A stretch of 9,038 nt of DNA from NCBI GenBank assembly GCA_964427055.1, contig CAYRSQ010000030.1:1-9038 (forward strand), given 5' to 3'. Shown piece after piece: positions 1-6,947 of the stretch. Below the pieces are notes generated by a model. It did no database searches and was not told where the DNA came from. It worked only from the letters and a program-made list of their open reading frames with translations. A program made the translations under genes and the position numbers. The stretch comes from CAYNTH01 sp964427055. GTDB lineage: Archaea; Aenigmatarchaeota; Aenigmatarchaeia; CG10238-14; SCSR01. Each line of letters opens with the position of its first letter. Within the stretch, counting starts at the first letter, position 1.

Positions 1-3
1 TAG

Positions 4-705
4 ATGAAATCTCGCAAAGGTCAATTAGTCAGTCAGCATCTTGAAAATGTTTCACGCGAGGCACTGGAAAAGTACCAGGACATAATCAAGAAATATGTCC
101 GTGGAAGACAGGGAATTTATGCGCTCTTTAAAAGGAAGCGTCTTTACTATGTAGGATTGGCTTCAAACCTTAGGAACAGATTAAAACATCATCTTAAAGA
201 TAAACTTGCTCATTCATGGGATCGTTTCAGCGTTTATTTGACAATCAGAGACGAGCACTTGCATGAACTTGAGGCACTCGTGCTGCGTATAGCATCACCA
301 AAGGGAAACCGCCAAATGGGAAAACTTGTTCGCTCCCAGGATCTAAAACCGGAGTTCAAGAGGGCCATTAACAAGTTTCATCAGATTGAAGTAGATGCCA
401 TCTTCGGCGAATCAAAGAGGGAACCCACCCGAATAGAAGCGAAGAAGGAAAAGCCTGGTAGGCAACCTGTCCTCGCGCCCTATGCCAACAAGAGATTTGA
501 AATTCGCTTTCGATACAAAGGCAGATTATACAAAGCAACGGTCAGGAAAGACGGTTCTATTTTATATAAAGGAAAGACGTTTAATTCCCCGTCCAGCGCA
601 GGATATGCAATCAAAGGTCGTGCGACAAACGGCTGGACGACTTGGCAATATGAACGTGCTCCTGGTGATTGGGTGTTACTAGATACCTTAAGGAAAAGGG
701 GTTGA
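4..705 (+). CDS. GIY-YIG nuclease fused to a C-terminal RAMA-like domain
   Basis: Predicted DNA endonuclease of 233 residues. The N-terminal half carries the GIY-YIG signature: GIY at 37-39, YVG at 49-51, arginines in SNLRNRL at about 54-60, glutamates 88 and 90 in LHELEALVLRI, and Asn102 in PKGNRQMGK. The usual catalytic positions (Tyr, Arg, Glu, Asn) therefore all appear present. A charged linker (about 135-158) leads to a second domain at about 161-231 with the pattern FEIRFRYKGRLYKATV, then GKTFNSPSSAGYAIKG, then NGWTTWQY. This matches the RAMA domain (restriction enzyme adenine methylase associated), thought to read DNA modification state. An in-frame TAG directly before the ATG fixes the earliest possible start; any ribosome site lies off the window. 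The sacsin-like gene begins 6 bases after the stop, so the two are probably co-transcribed. The GIY-YIG call is firm, the RAMA call likely, and a restriction role is inferred. Confidence 0.85.
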   Translation: MKSRKGQLVSQHLENVSREALEKYQDIIKKYVRGRQGIYALFKRKRLYYVGLASNLRNRLKHHLKDKLAHSWDRFSVYLTIRDEHLHELEALVLRIASPKGNRQMGKLVRSQDLKPEFKRAINKFHQIEVDAIFGESKREPTRIEAKKEKPGRQPVLAPYANKRFEIRFRYKGRLYKATVRKDGSILYKGKTFNSPSSAGYAIKGRATNGWTTWQYERAPGDWVLLDTLRKRG

Positions 706-711
706 ATTATC

Positions 712-2958
712 TTGAAAACAGATGACAATAAGAAAAAGACTGTAGACGATATTCGAAAGGAGATAGAAGCCTCTGAAGGAAGTCATATATGGAATGATTA
801 TGTGAATGCCCTAAAGCTGATATCTCAGGTAGTCTTTACTAGAAGTGCCGGGTTTGTTCTTGAACTGCTTCAGAATGCTGAAGATGCCGGTTTAGGTTTG
901 AATTACCCCGGATTATTTGAGGTGCGGCTTAATAAGGATAGGGTAAAAGTAATTCATAACGGACGCCATTTTAGCAATAAAAATGTTAGGGCATTGTGTG
1001 GAATTAGATCGTCAAAAAAGCCTGAGGGTGGAACATTGGGTTACCTCGGAATTGGTTTCAAGTCAGTCTTCAAAATTACAGACTGTCCAGAAATATATTC
1101 AAACGGCTTCAGGTTTAAGTTTGATAGAAATCATAAGGAGTGGAAAAATCCTGCCAAGACTCCTTGGCATGTCTTGCCGATTTGGATCGAAAAGCCGTCG
1201 GAAAGTCTGGATGATGCAAAAACAACATTTATTATTCCTTATAGGGAAAAATCTTCTTATGAGAAATTGGTTGAGGAAGTCGAAAAGTTTAGAAACGAGG
1301 TATACTTATTTTTACATTGGATAAAAACAATAATAATTATTGATGAAGTATCCGGTAAGACATCAACGCTTGAAAATAGGGGAGAGAGCAATCAAGGATT
1401 TACTACTTTAAATCAAGATGGAAAAGAACAAAGGTTCAAATTCATACGACGCATCGTGGAGGTCCCCGAATGGGTTAAACAAGATAGATTAACTAAAGAG
1501 TATAGGGCAAATGTTGCTAAAAGAGAAATAGCTATAGCGTTTGCCCTTGACAATGAACAAAATCTTTCCCCATCGGAAGCCGGGGCTATGTATGGCGGAG
1601 TATATTCATTCCTACCTTTAGGTGAAGCCCAGAGCGGTGCAAAATTCCCAATACAAGCCGATTTTTTAGTTCAGCCAGGGAGAGATGCCATAAATTATGA
1701 AGCAAGCTGGAATCACTGGTTGGTAGAAGAAATTTGTTCTTTATGTAAAGAATCTATAAATCTTTTTATGCAGCACGAAAGATGGAAATTTCAATTCTTA
1801 CCGGCGTTCGATTTCAAAATAAACAAAGGACTCGAATCGCATGACAAGCTGTTTGGACCCAAACTTATTGCGCCGATAGAGAAATATTTGGATGATGAAG
1901 AATGCATCCCAACACGCGATGGTGGATGGACAGGATTGAGTCGGGCGATTAGGATCTCGGAGAACGGAGAGGCAATCAATGACATTGTAGAAATGGGGGT
2001 CCTCAGTGAGCATGAGATAGCAGCAATCATGGGGGGGGATGCTAGTCTGAAGCTTGTTCATTCAGCTGTGAGGGATAGAGATTCCAGTCCAATAAGAAAA
2101 ATTAGCCGCTGGGATATTCTTAAGAATGACGAATTTTTAAAAGAGAAGGCAAAGGATGAAAATGCCCCTGTTTGGTTCGGATCCTTTTATAGTTGGCTCA
2201 AAAAACATCCAGAGTATGAATATTATCGCAGGCGGACATACTTAAAGACATACCACGAATATGAATTTATTTTGACAACTGATAGGACGCTCCTCAAAGG
2301 AGGTGGTGTTCATCTTTTAGATGTATCTTCCTTGGATTACATAAGCCGAGAATTTACTGATGAATTGCGAATTACGAAGCCTCTTTTGCATCCTGATATA
2401 CTTGGAATGAAAGAGAACATTGATGAACAAAAAGAATTAAGAGGTTTCTTGACAGGTCTAGCAGGAGTACAAGTTTTAGACCTTAAATCTATCTGTAAAG
2501 AATTAATACTTCCAAAAATTTTAACTACGGCAAGTAAACCTTCGCCCGAAGAGCTTCTGAAATATACTATTTATTGCCAACAAATCCTGGGAGATGATAT
2601 CGAAAAAGGTTCGGAACTGTGGGTTATTACGAATCAATCTGACATTAGAGCGGCGAAGGAAGTCATCTTTTCAAAGGATTTCAATCCTGAACAGAATTGG
2701 CAGACTAACCAAAAATATGTGCCCGGGATATGCTTTTTGAGTAGCGCATATATTGAACACTCACCTAGCGATGAACATGTAGCGGCATGGATTGATTTCT
2801 TCAAAGCCGGAGGCGTGAAAGTAGCCCCTGATAATGGCGTGGAAGAATTTGCAATGAACTATTCCGAAGAACGACTGAAGATGATGTATAAGAACGTGCG
2901 TCGTGTTGATAAAAGAAATTTCGGCTATGATATAAGAAGCAGTGATACAAAAAGATGA
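712..2958 (+). CDS. Sacsin/NO VEIN-like GHKL ATPase, C-terminal NOV_C domain cut by a frame change
   Basis: A 748-residue protein starting at TTG; a purine-rich AGGAAAAGGGG stretch about 11 bases upstream is the likely ribosome site, and no ATG lies nearby in frame. The N-terminal 140 residues form a sacsin-type HSP90-like ATP-binding domain: N-box ELLQNAEDAG at 51-60, the sacsin-style HNGRHF at 82-87 in place of the classical DxGxG, and glycine lid GYLGIGFKSVF at 110-120. The long middle (about 200-690) has no motif I can name. The last 50 or so residues (EEFAMNY through NFGYDIRSSD) match the start of NOV_C (DUF3883), which in relatives continues with IEVKG and LTxNE. Here the frame ends at TGA 2956-2958, and that continuation lies one frame over, downstream. 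The reading frame also crosses a run of eight G. The gene sits 6 bases after the GIY-YIG gene. Bacterial relatives often accompany restriction or defence genes; the role here is inferred. Confidence 0.85.
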   Translation: MKTDDNKKKTVDDIRKEIEASEGSHIWNDYVNALKLISQVVFTRSAGFVLELLQNAEDAGLGLNYPGLFEVRLNKDRVKVIHNGRHFSNKNVRALCGIRSSKKPEGGTLGYLGIGFKSVFKITDCPEIYSNGFRFKFDRNHKEWKNPAKTPWHVLPIWIEKPSESLDDAKTTFIIPYREKSSYEKLVEEVEKFRNEVYLFLHWIKTIIIIDEVSGKTSTLENRGESNQGFTTLNQDGKEQRFKFIRRIVEVPEWVKQDRLTKEYRANVAKREIAIAFALDNEQNLSPSEAGAMYGGVYSFLPLGEAQSGAKFPIQADFLVQPGRDAINYEASWNHWLVEEICSLCKESINLFMQHERWKFQFLPAFDFKINKGLESHDKLFGPKLIAPIEKYLDDEECIPTRDGGWTGLSRAIRISENGEAINDIVEMGVLSEHEIAAIMGGDASLKLVHSAVRDRDSSPIRKISRWDILKNDEFLKEKAKDENAPVWFGSFYSWLKKHPEYEYYRRRTYLKTYHEYEFILTTDRTLLKGGGVHLLDVSSLDYISREFTDELRITKPLLHPDILGMKENIDEQKELRGFLTGLAGVQVLDLKSICKELILPKILTTASKPSPEELLKYTIYCQQILGDDIEKGSELWVITNQSDIRAAKEVIFSKDFNPEQNWQTNQKYVPGICFLSSAYIEHSPSDEHVAAWIDFFKAGGVKVAPDNGVEEFAMNYSEERLKMMYKNVRRVDKRNFGYDIRSSDTKR
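2031..2038 (+). repeat. Homopolymer tract of eight G inside the sacsin-like gene
   Basis: Eight consecutive G follow AATCAT and precede ATGCTAGT. In frame they give Met440-Gly-Gly-Asp443, so the length seen here keeps the gene open. Poly-G tracts of this length are known slipped-strand hot spots in phase-variable genes, including restriction-modification genes of Neisseria, Haemophilus and Helicobacter. A gain or loss of one or two G would truncate this ATPase. Phase variation here is only a possibility; one copy of the sequence cannot show length variation. Confidence 0.6.
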
Positions 2959-3184
2959 GAGAATTCATATAGAAGTTAAAGGACAGACCGTAGACAGAGA
3001 CGTTGAATTAACAGAAAACGAGACAGGAGCCGCCGACATACATAAGGATAAATTTTATCTCTGTGTAGTGTCTTCTATACCAGAGAATCCTTCAATTCAT
3101 ATGGTGAAAGATCCTGCGAGGGTGGGAAAGAAGGATAAGTTGACCATTCCGATTGAGGTATGGAAAAAGGCAAAATTATCATAA
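2942..3184 (+). CDS. C-terminal half of the NOV_C (DUF3883) domain, out of frame with the gene before it
   Basis: An 80-residue frame whose product reads like the second half of NOV_C: RIHIEVKGQ, then VELTENE, then FYLCVVSSIPENP, then a KDP motif. It overlaps the end of the sacsin-like ORF by 17 bases in the next frame. Removing one A from the AAAAA at 2949-2953 would join the two into an 823-residue protein reading GYDIRSSDTK-DERIHIEVKG, which is normal NOV_C spacing. The only nearby start that could make it a separate gene is GTG at 2942, with no convincing Shine-Dalgarno. It is most likely the 3-prime end of the preceding gene, separated by a one-base indel (mutation, assembly error, or less likely recoding). 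GYD followed by ExK resembles a PD-(D/E)XK nuclease active site; the break falls between the two halves. Confidence 0.75.
   Translation: MIQKDERIHIEVKGQTVDRDVELTENETGAADIHKDKFYLCVVSSIPENPSIHMVKDPARVGKKDKLTIPIEVWKKAKLS
2949..2958 (+). other. Frame-change point: AAAAA followed by G-A-TGA stop
   Basis: The codons run GAT ACA AAA AGA TGA. Continuity of the NOV_C domain requires passage to the frame one base ahead, which four A instead of five would give (GAT ACA AAA GAT GAG). The stop is at 2956-2958. A run of five A is short for transcriptional slippage, and AGA-TGA does not resemble the known prfB-type +1 site. A simple indel is therefore the leading explanation. Confidence 0.65.
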
Positions 3185-3409
3185 AAACTCAAATCAGATC
3201 AGTTACCGGTGGTAGGCTATTTGGCGCAAATTTCGTAGACTTCCGATCAGAATCCAACTACAATGACACATCAGGCTAACAAAAAAGGCTTCTCCCAGAA
3301 TTCCACCTTGACATAACCCGCAGTAATAGGTAGATTCCACAACGAAATTCTTGATTATTCTCGTGTTTCAGCTTTTTATTGGTGCAGCTCGACATTATAT
3401 AAGGTAAGA
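3185..3409. other. Non-coding gap between the two modules
   Basis: A 225-base stretch between the end of the NOV_C frame and the methyltransferase start. No protein-like frame is seen on either strand. I see no convincing hairpin with a T-run that could end transcription of the left module. It contains the promoter candidate at 3308-3336 and a short GATCAG direct repeat of doubtful meaning. Confidence 0.6.
3308..3336 (+). promoter_or_regulatory. Sigma-70-like promoter for the methyltransferase operon
   Basis: TTGACA (3308-3313) matches the -35 consensus exactly. It is followed by a 17-base spacer and TAGATT (3331-3336), a 4 of 6 match to TATAAT. Transcription would start near 3343, leaving a leader of about 65 bases before the ATG at 3410. 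It lies in the only sizeable gap between genes of the cluster, so it probably drives the four downstream genes. No operator palindrome was recognised. Confidence 0.55.
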
Positions 3410-4726
3410 ATGAGGGAGCATAAAACAGCATATGATCTTGAGCGTTCGCAAGTTGTCACGCCTATAAGTGTCGTTCAACAATTCTGGAGAATCACACATC
3501 AGTATCGCTCTCGGTTCTCCAATGTTTTGGACCTCGGGGCGGGAGACGGACGTTTCGCGAGAGGTGCTCGCTATGGGTCATACGATGGTATTGAAATCTC
3601 ACGTAATAATCACCCCTTAGCTAATCTTCCTGAGGGGGCTAGAATTGTTTACAAATGTGCATTCGAACATGAAGGGGGAAATTATGCTGCATGTGTGGGC
3701 AACCCCCCGTACGTGCGTCATCATGACATTGACGGAGAATGGCGCAATAATATTGTGCACCAACTTGAAAGGGAAACAGGATTCAAAATTAATCAGAAAT
3801 GCAACCTTTACATATACTTCCTCTTTCTCGCACTCCTCAAATCAAAATCGGATGGTCTTGTTTCCGTCGTAATACCTTACGAATGGGTGTCACGCCCCTC
3901 GGCCGAGCCACTTAGAAAGTACATAAACCAAAATAAATGGCAAGTCGATGTTTATAAATTTGTTGAGGCCCCGTTCGATGGCGTACTTACAACTGCATCA
4001 ATTTCAGTGATCGACAAGAGAAATCACAATGGGCAATGGTCTTATTATCAAATAGATCCGGAAGGGAGTATATCTCGACTTAAGAGTATGACAGGGTCTA
4101 ATCGGCAAGTTCTTCCCTACGAAAATAGAGGTAACTTGTGGGCTATGCGTGGAATGAGTCCAGGTACTCAGAAAGTGTTCACACTTACAGAAGGGGAACG
4201 AATCCACTTTGGTCTTGCTCATGACGATGTGCTTCCCTGTGTAACGTCCCTGCGGGAGGTGCCTCCCGATCGTTCACATTTGTCTCAGTCCACTTTTCGC
4301 GAATGGTTCATTCATACTGACGCCAAGTGTTGGCTGATCAGATCTCACACGGATGCCTTTTCGAAGCGATTACAAAATTACTTAGATAGCATCCCCGAAG
4401 CCTTACGTGACACATGGACTTGTACATCGCGACAACCCTGGTATAAGTATCCTCTTTTCAAGGCTCCCAGGCTCCTGGTTAGTACGGGTTTTACGTCATT
4501 CGGGCCGAAAATACTCATTAACTCAATCAAAGCACACGCAGTTGGTTCAGTGTGCGGTATCTATGCCAAGGGTAAGTATGACTGGTCACGCCTTCGTGAC
4601 TACCTAATTGGTATCGATTTCGAAAAGCGCGTAGTTCCCCATGCCAAACTGTTAAAGAAAATTGAAATCCGCCAACTAAATGCTGTGCTCAACAAATTCT
4701 CCCAATGGGACAAGTATCATGGCTGA
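3410..4726 (+). CDS. N6-adenine DNA methyltransferase (NPPY type, TaqI-like)
   Basis: A 438-residue class I methyltransferase that should transfer a methyl group from S-adenosylmethionine to adenine in DNA. An N-terminal TPxSVV stretch (17-22) is typical of these enzymes. Motif I is LDLGAGDGRF at 40-49, an acidic motif II follows in YDGIEIS (58-64), and catalytic motif IV is NPPY at 98-101. A hydrophobic stretch then ends in VSVVIPYEW (151-159). This order fits the gamma arrangement of TaqI-like enzymes. Residues from about 210 on, including RQPWYKYPLFKAPRLLVS, resemble the target-recognition half of such enzymes; there is no fused nuclease. The ATG is preceded by AAGG five bases upstream. 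Its end overlaps the next gene by 8 bases, implying translational coupling. It probably marks self DNA for the cluster; the recognition sequence cannot be read from the protein. Confidence 0.9.
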   Translation: MREHKTAYDLERSQVVTPISVVQQFWRITHQYRSRFSNVLDLGAGDGRFARGARYGSYDGIEISRNNHPLANLPEGARIVYKCAFEHEGGNYAACVGNPPYVRHHDIDGEWRNNIVHQLERETGFKINQKCNLYIYFLFLALLKSKSDGLVSVVIPYEWVSRPSAEPLRKYINQNKWQVDVYKFVEAPFDGVLTTASISVIDKRNHNGQWSYYQIDPEGSISRLKSMTGSNRQVLPYENRGNLWAMRGMSPGTQKVFTLTEGERIHFGLAHDDVLPCVTSLREVPPDRSHLSQSTFREWFIHTDAKCWLIRSHTDAFSKRLQNYLDSIPEALRDTWTCTSRQPWYKYPLFKAPRLLVSTGFTSFGPKILINSIKAHAVGSVCGIYAKGKYDWSRLRDYLIGIDFEKRVVPHAKLLKKIEIRQLNAVLNKFSQWDKYHG

Positions 4727-6932
4727 TAATAGAGTTAAAAAGGCTACAGCCAATTTTCAAACACAAGGACGTCTTTTGCAGGAACTAGGTGAACGCCTGG
4801 TTGCCAAAGCGGATGTTGCTCTCTTGGAATTGGTGAAGAATGCTTACGACGCTGATGCTTCTGAATGTAATGTCAGAGTCAGCAATAAGCGAGTCGAGAT
4901 TTCCGATGACGGCCATGGTATGACGGAACAAGACTTCATCAACAACTGGATGCACATAGCCACTCCTGAAAAACAGCGGGAACGATTTTCGAGGCACTAT
5001 GGACGCAAAGTCACGGGTTCAAAGGGTATTGGTCGTTTTGCGGTCAGATTCCTTGGTCGGCGACTGCATCTGGAGACGGTGGCTTTGACTGGCAAGAATG
5101 GTAGGAAGACCCTCCTCAGCGTTACCTTTGAATGGGAGGAGATCGACGCGGCTGAGCAGCTTCACACTGTAAAGATACCTTATGAAGTAAGGTTTGCCTC
5201 ATCGACGCGCAGCACAGGAACTCGGTTGGTAATCGAGAAGCTCCGTAATCCTGAAGATATTCAATTCAGTAAGGAACAGAAAACCAATTTGTTGTCGATT
5301 GTTAATCCATTTTCGGGACTCGACACAGGAGGCTTTGGTCGTTCACGCGAGTCCGATAAGGATCCCGGTTTCCGTGTTGTTATACCAGGGGAAGAGTCAG
5401 AGGGTGAAGTTGATCTAACCAGTGCAGTACTCAATAATGCATATGCTCGGCTTACAATCGAGCATAGCAATAAAAAAGCCAAATACATAATCAGCCACAA
5501 AGACGGAAGAATTTTATTAAAACGTAACATCAAATATCCAAGCCATATAACCAAGGGTTTCTTCGCAGATATACGCTATTGTCCTCGGCGTGCCGGAATG
5601 TTTTATGGAACAGACGTTGATGGGCGTGCCGTATATGGGTGGCTGAGAGACAATGGTGGTGTCGGCATTGTAGACCACGGATTTCGAATTCGGCCATATG
5701 GCTTTAAAGATGATGATTGGTTAAACCTGGGCTTGGACACAGGCCGTAATCGTAGGAACTGGCGTGTGCCGTTCATGAATGACCTTTTCCCCATGAGTGA
5801 TGAGGCAATAGCCGAACCGAAGTTCAATCCGATGTTATACTTACCTAATTTTCATCAGCTTGTTGGAGCGGTATTCGTCGAATCTTCCCAAGATACCGAT
5901 TCGGAGCGCCCAACAGATTTGACGCCCACCATGGACCGGGAAGGCTTTGTGGACAATGAAGGATTTCGCGAATTAGTCAATCTAGTCAGGGCTGGCCTGG
6001 AAATGCTTGCGTTTGCTGATCACCATGAGAAACGCCGCATCGAGGGTGAAGAAGCTCAGCAAAAACTTGAGGAGTTGCGCGAGGACTATCGCGTTGCTAT
6101 CGAACACGTTTCGAAGATTCCGTCGTTATCAGAAAGCGATAAGCAGCAAGTCATAGCGCGGTTCAAGGCGCTATCGGTCGAACTCCAGGACGTTCAGGAT
6201 TACCAAAGAACAATTGTATCCAGAATGGAAACTATAGCACTATTAGGTGTGTTGGCTGGTTTCCTAACACATGAAATGAAAAGGCTGATCCATGACCTAG
6301 ACAAAGTTGTCGAGGAACTTAAACGGAAGGCGCATTTTCCATCTCTTTCTGAGATACTGGATCGCGTACAAAGACTACGTGACGAGATTGCCGGACAGGT
6401 TCAGTTTTCCTCAACTTACATTTCAAATATTCAAGCACCGCATGTCATTAGTACACCTCTTAATGTCAGAAGCCAAGTTAATCGTGTCTGGGAGCGATTC
6501 CGTTATTTTACGGAGGAGCGCAATGTTCAAGTGGATTTTGATATGGACGACAATCTCATGACGCCTGCACTACCAGTAGCTTTATATAGTGGAGTCTTGC
6601 TGAATCTTTACACCAATGCACTTAAAGCTGTTTTCGGCGGTCAAGGATCTGCTGAACAGCCGCGCGTGGCCGTCAAAGCATGGAATGTGCCCAAGTACCA
6701 TATCTTGGAGGTTGCCGATACCGGTGTTGGTATTCCTCTGCACTTGAAAGACAGGATCTGGGATCCTCTCTTCACTACAACGTCTGGCGGAAGTTCAAAT
6801 CCCTTGGGTTCAGGAATGGGATTGGGTCTTTCCCTTGTAAAACGGCTTCTTGCCGAAGTTAAAGGTCGCATCGAGCTCGTTGCTCCACCCCCTGAGTATA
6901 GCACATGTTTTCGGGTACAGTTCCCACGATGA
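4719..6932 (+). CDS. Dual GHKL protein: HSP90/MORC-like ATPase plus histidine-kinase core
   Basis: A 737-residue protein with two separate GHKL ATP-binding domains. The first has N-box ELVKNAYDAD (37-46), G1 DDGHGM (63-68) and G2 GSKGIGRFAVRFLG (100-113), as in HSP90/MORC/MutL-type ATPases. A charged, probably coiled-coil stretch (about 440-505) leads to a histidine-kinase core: H-box GFLTHEMKRL with candidate phospho-acceptor His518, N-box NLYTNALKAV (629-638), G1 VADTGVGIP (665-673), F-box DPLFTTT (682-688) and G2 GSGMGLGLSLVKRLL (697-711). No membrane segment or classical sensor domain is seen, so it is probably cytoplasmic. I chose the ATG at 4719, which overlaps the methyltransferase stop (ATGGCTGA) and has GGGA eight bases upstream, over an in-frame ATG at 4680 that lies deeper in the upstream gene. 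The receiver-like protein follows and may be its partner. GHKL ATPases beside restriction-modification genes are known as a theme; the exact role is inferred. Confidence 0.88.
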   Translation: MADNRVKKATANFQTQGRLLQELGERLVAKADVALLELVKNAYDADASECNVRVSNKRVEISDDGHGMTEQDFINNWMHIATPEKQRERFSRHYGRKVTGSKGIGRFAVRFLGRRLHLETVALTGKNGRKTLLSVTFEWEEIDAAEQLHTVKIPYEVRFASSTRSTGTRLVIEKLRNPEDIQFSKEQKTNLLSIVNPFSGLDTGGFGRSRESDKDPGFRVVIPGEESEGEVDLTSAVLNNAYARLTIEHSNKKAKYIISHKDGRILLKRNIKYPSHITKGFFADIRYCPRRAGMFYGTDVDGRAVYGWLRDNGGVGIVDHGFRIRPYGFKDDDWLNLGLDTGRNRRNWRVPFMNDLFPMSDEAIAEPKFNPMLYLPNFHQLVGAVFVESSQDTDSERPTDLTPTMDREGFVDNEGFRELVNLVRAGLEMLAFADHHEKRRIEGEEAQQKLEELREDYRVAIEHVSKIPSLSESDKQQVIARFKALSVELQDVQDYQRTIVSRMETIALLGVLAGFLTHEMKRLIHDLDKVVEELKRKAHFPSLSEILDRVQRLRDEIAGQVQFSSTYISNIQAPHVISTPLNVRSQVNRVWERFRYFTEERNVQVDFDMDDNLMTPALPVALYSGVLLNLYTNALKAVFGGQGSAEQPRVAVKAWNVPKYHILEVADTGVGIPLHLKDRIWDPLFTTTSGGSSNPLGSGMGLGLSLVKRLLAEVKGRIELVAPPPEYSTCFRVQFPR

Positions 6933-6933
6933 T

Positions 6934-6939
6934 AAGGAG
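6934..6939 (+). promoter_or_regulatory. Shine-Dalgarno of the receiver-like gene
   Basis: AAGGAG lies just after the kinase stop, eight bases before ATG 6948. It is the best ribosome site among the large genes here. It fixes the start of the receiver-like gene and suggests that protein is made at higher level than the coupled kinase. Confidence 0.75.
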
Positions 6940-6947
6940 ACCGAGAT

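Noticed and set aside
2949..2958. Programmed +1 frameshift of the prfB type
   Set aside because: The codons AAA AGA TGA do not allow the CUU-to-UUU-like slip, and no internal Shine-Dalgarno sits at the required short distance. An indel is more economical.
3375..3400. Second promoter with TTATAT close to the methyltransferase start
   Set aside because: No -35-like hexamer at acceptable spacing, and the transcript would start almost at the ATG. The TTGACA/TAGATT pair upstream is better.
4680..4718. Longer start for the kinase-like gene at ATG 4680, adding 13 residues
   Set aside because: It lies inside the methyltransferase gene with no clear ribosome site, and the added residues lack GHKL-like character. 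ATG 4719 has GGGA at good spacing and the classical overlap with the upstream stop.
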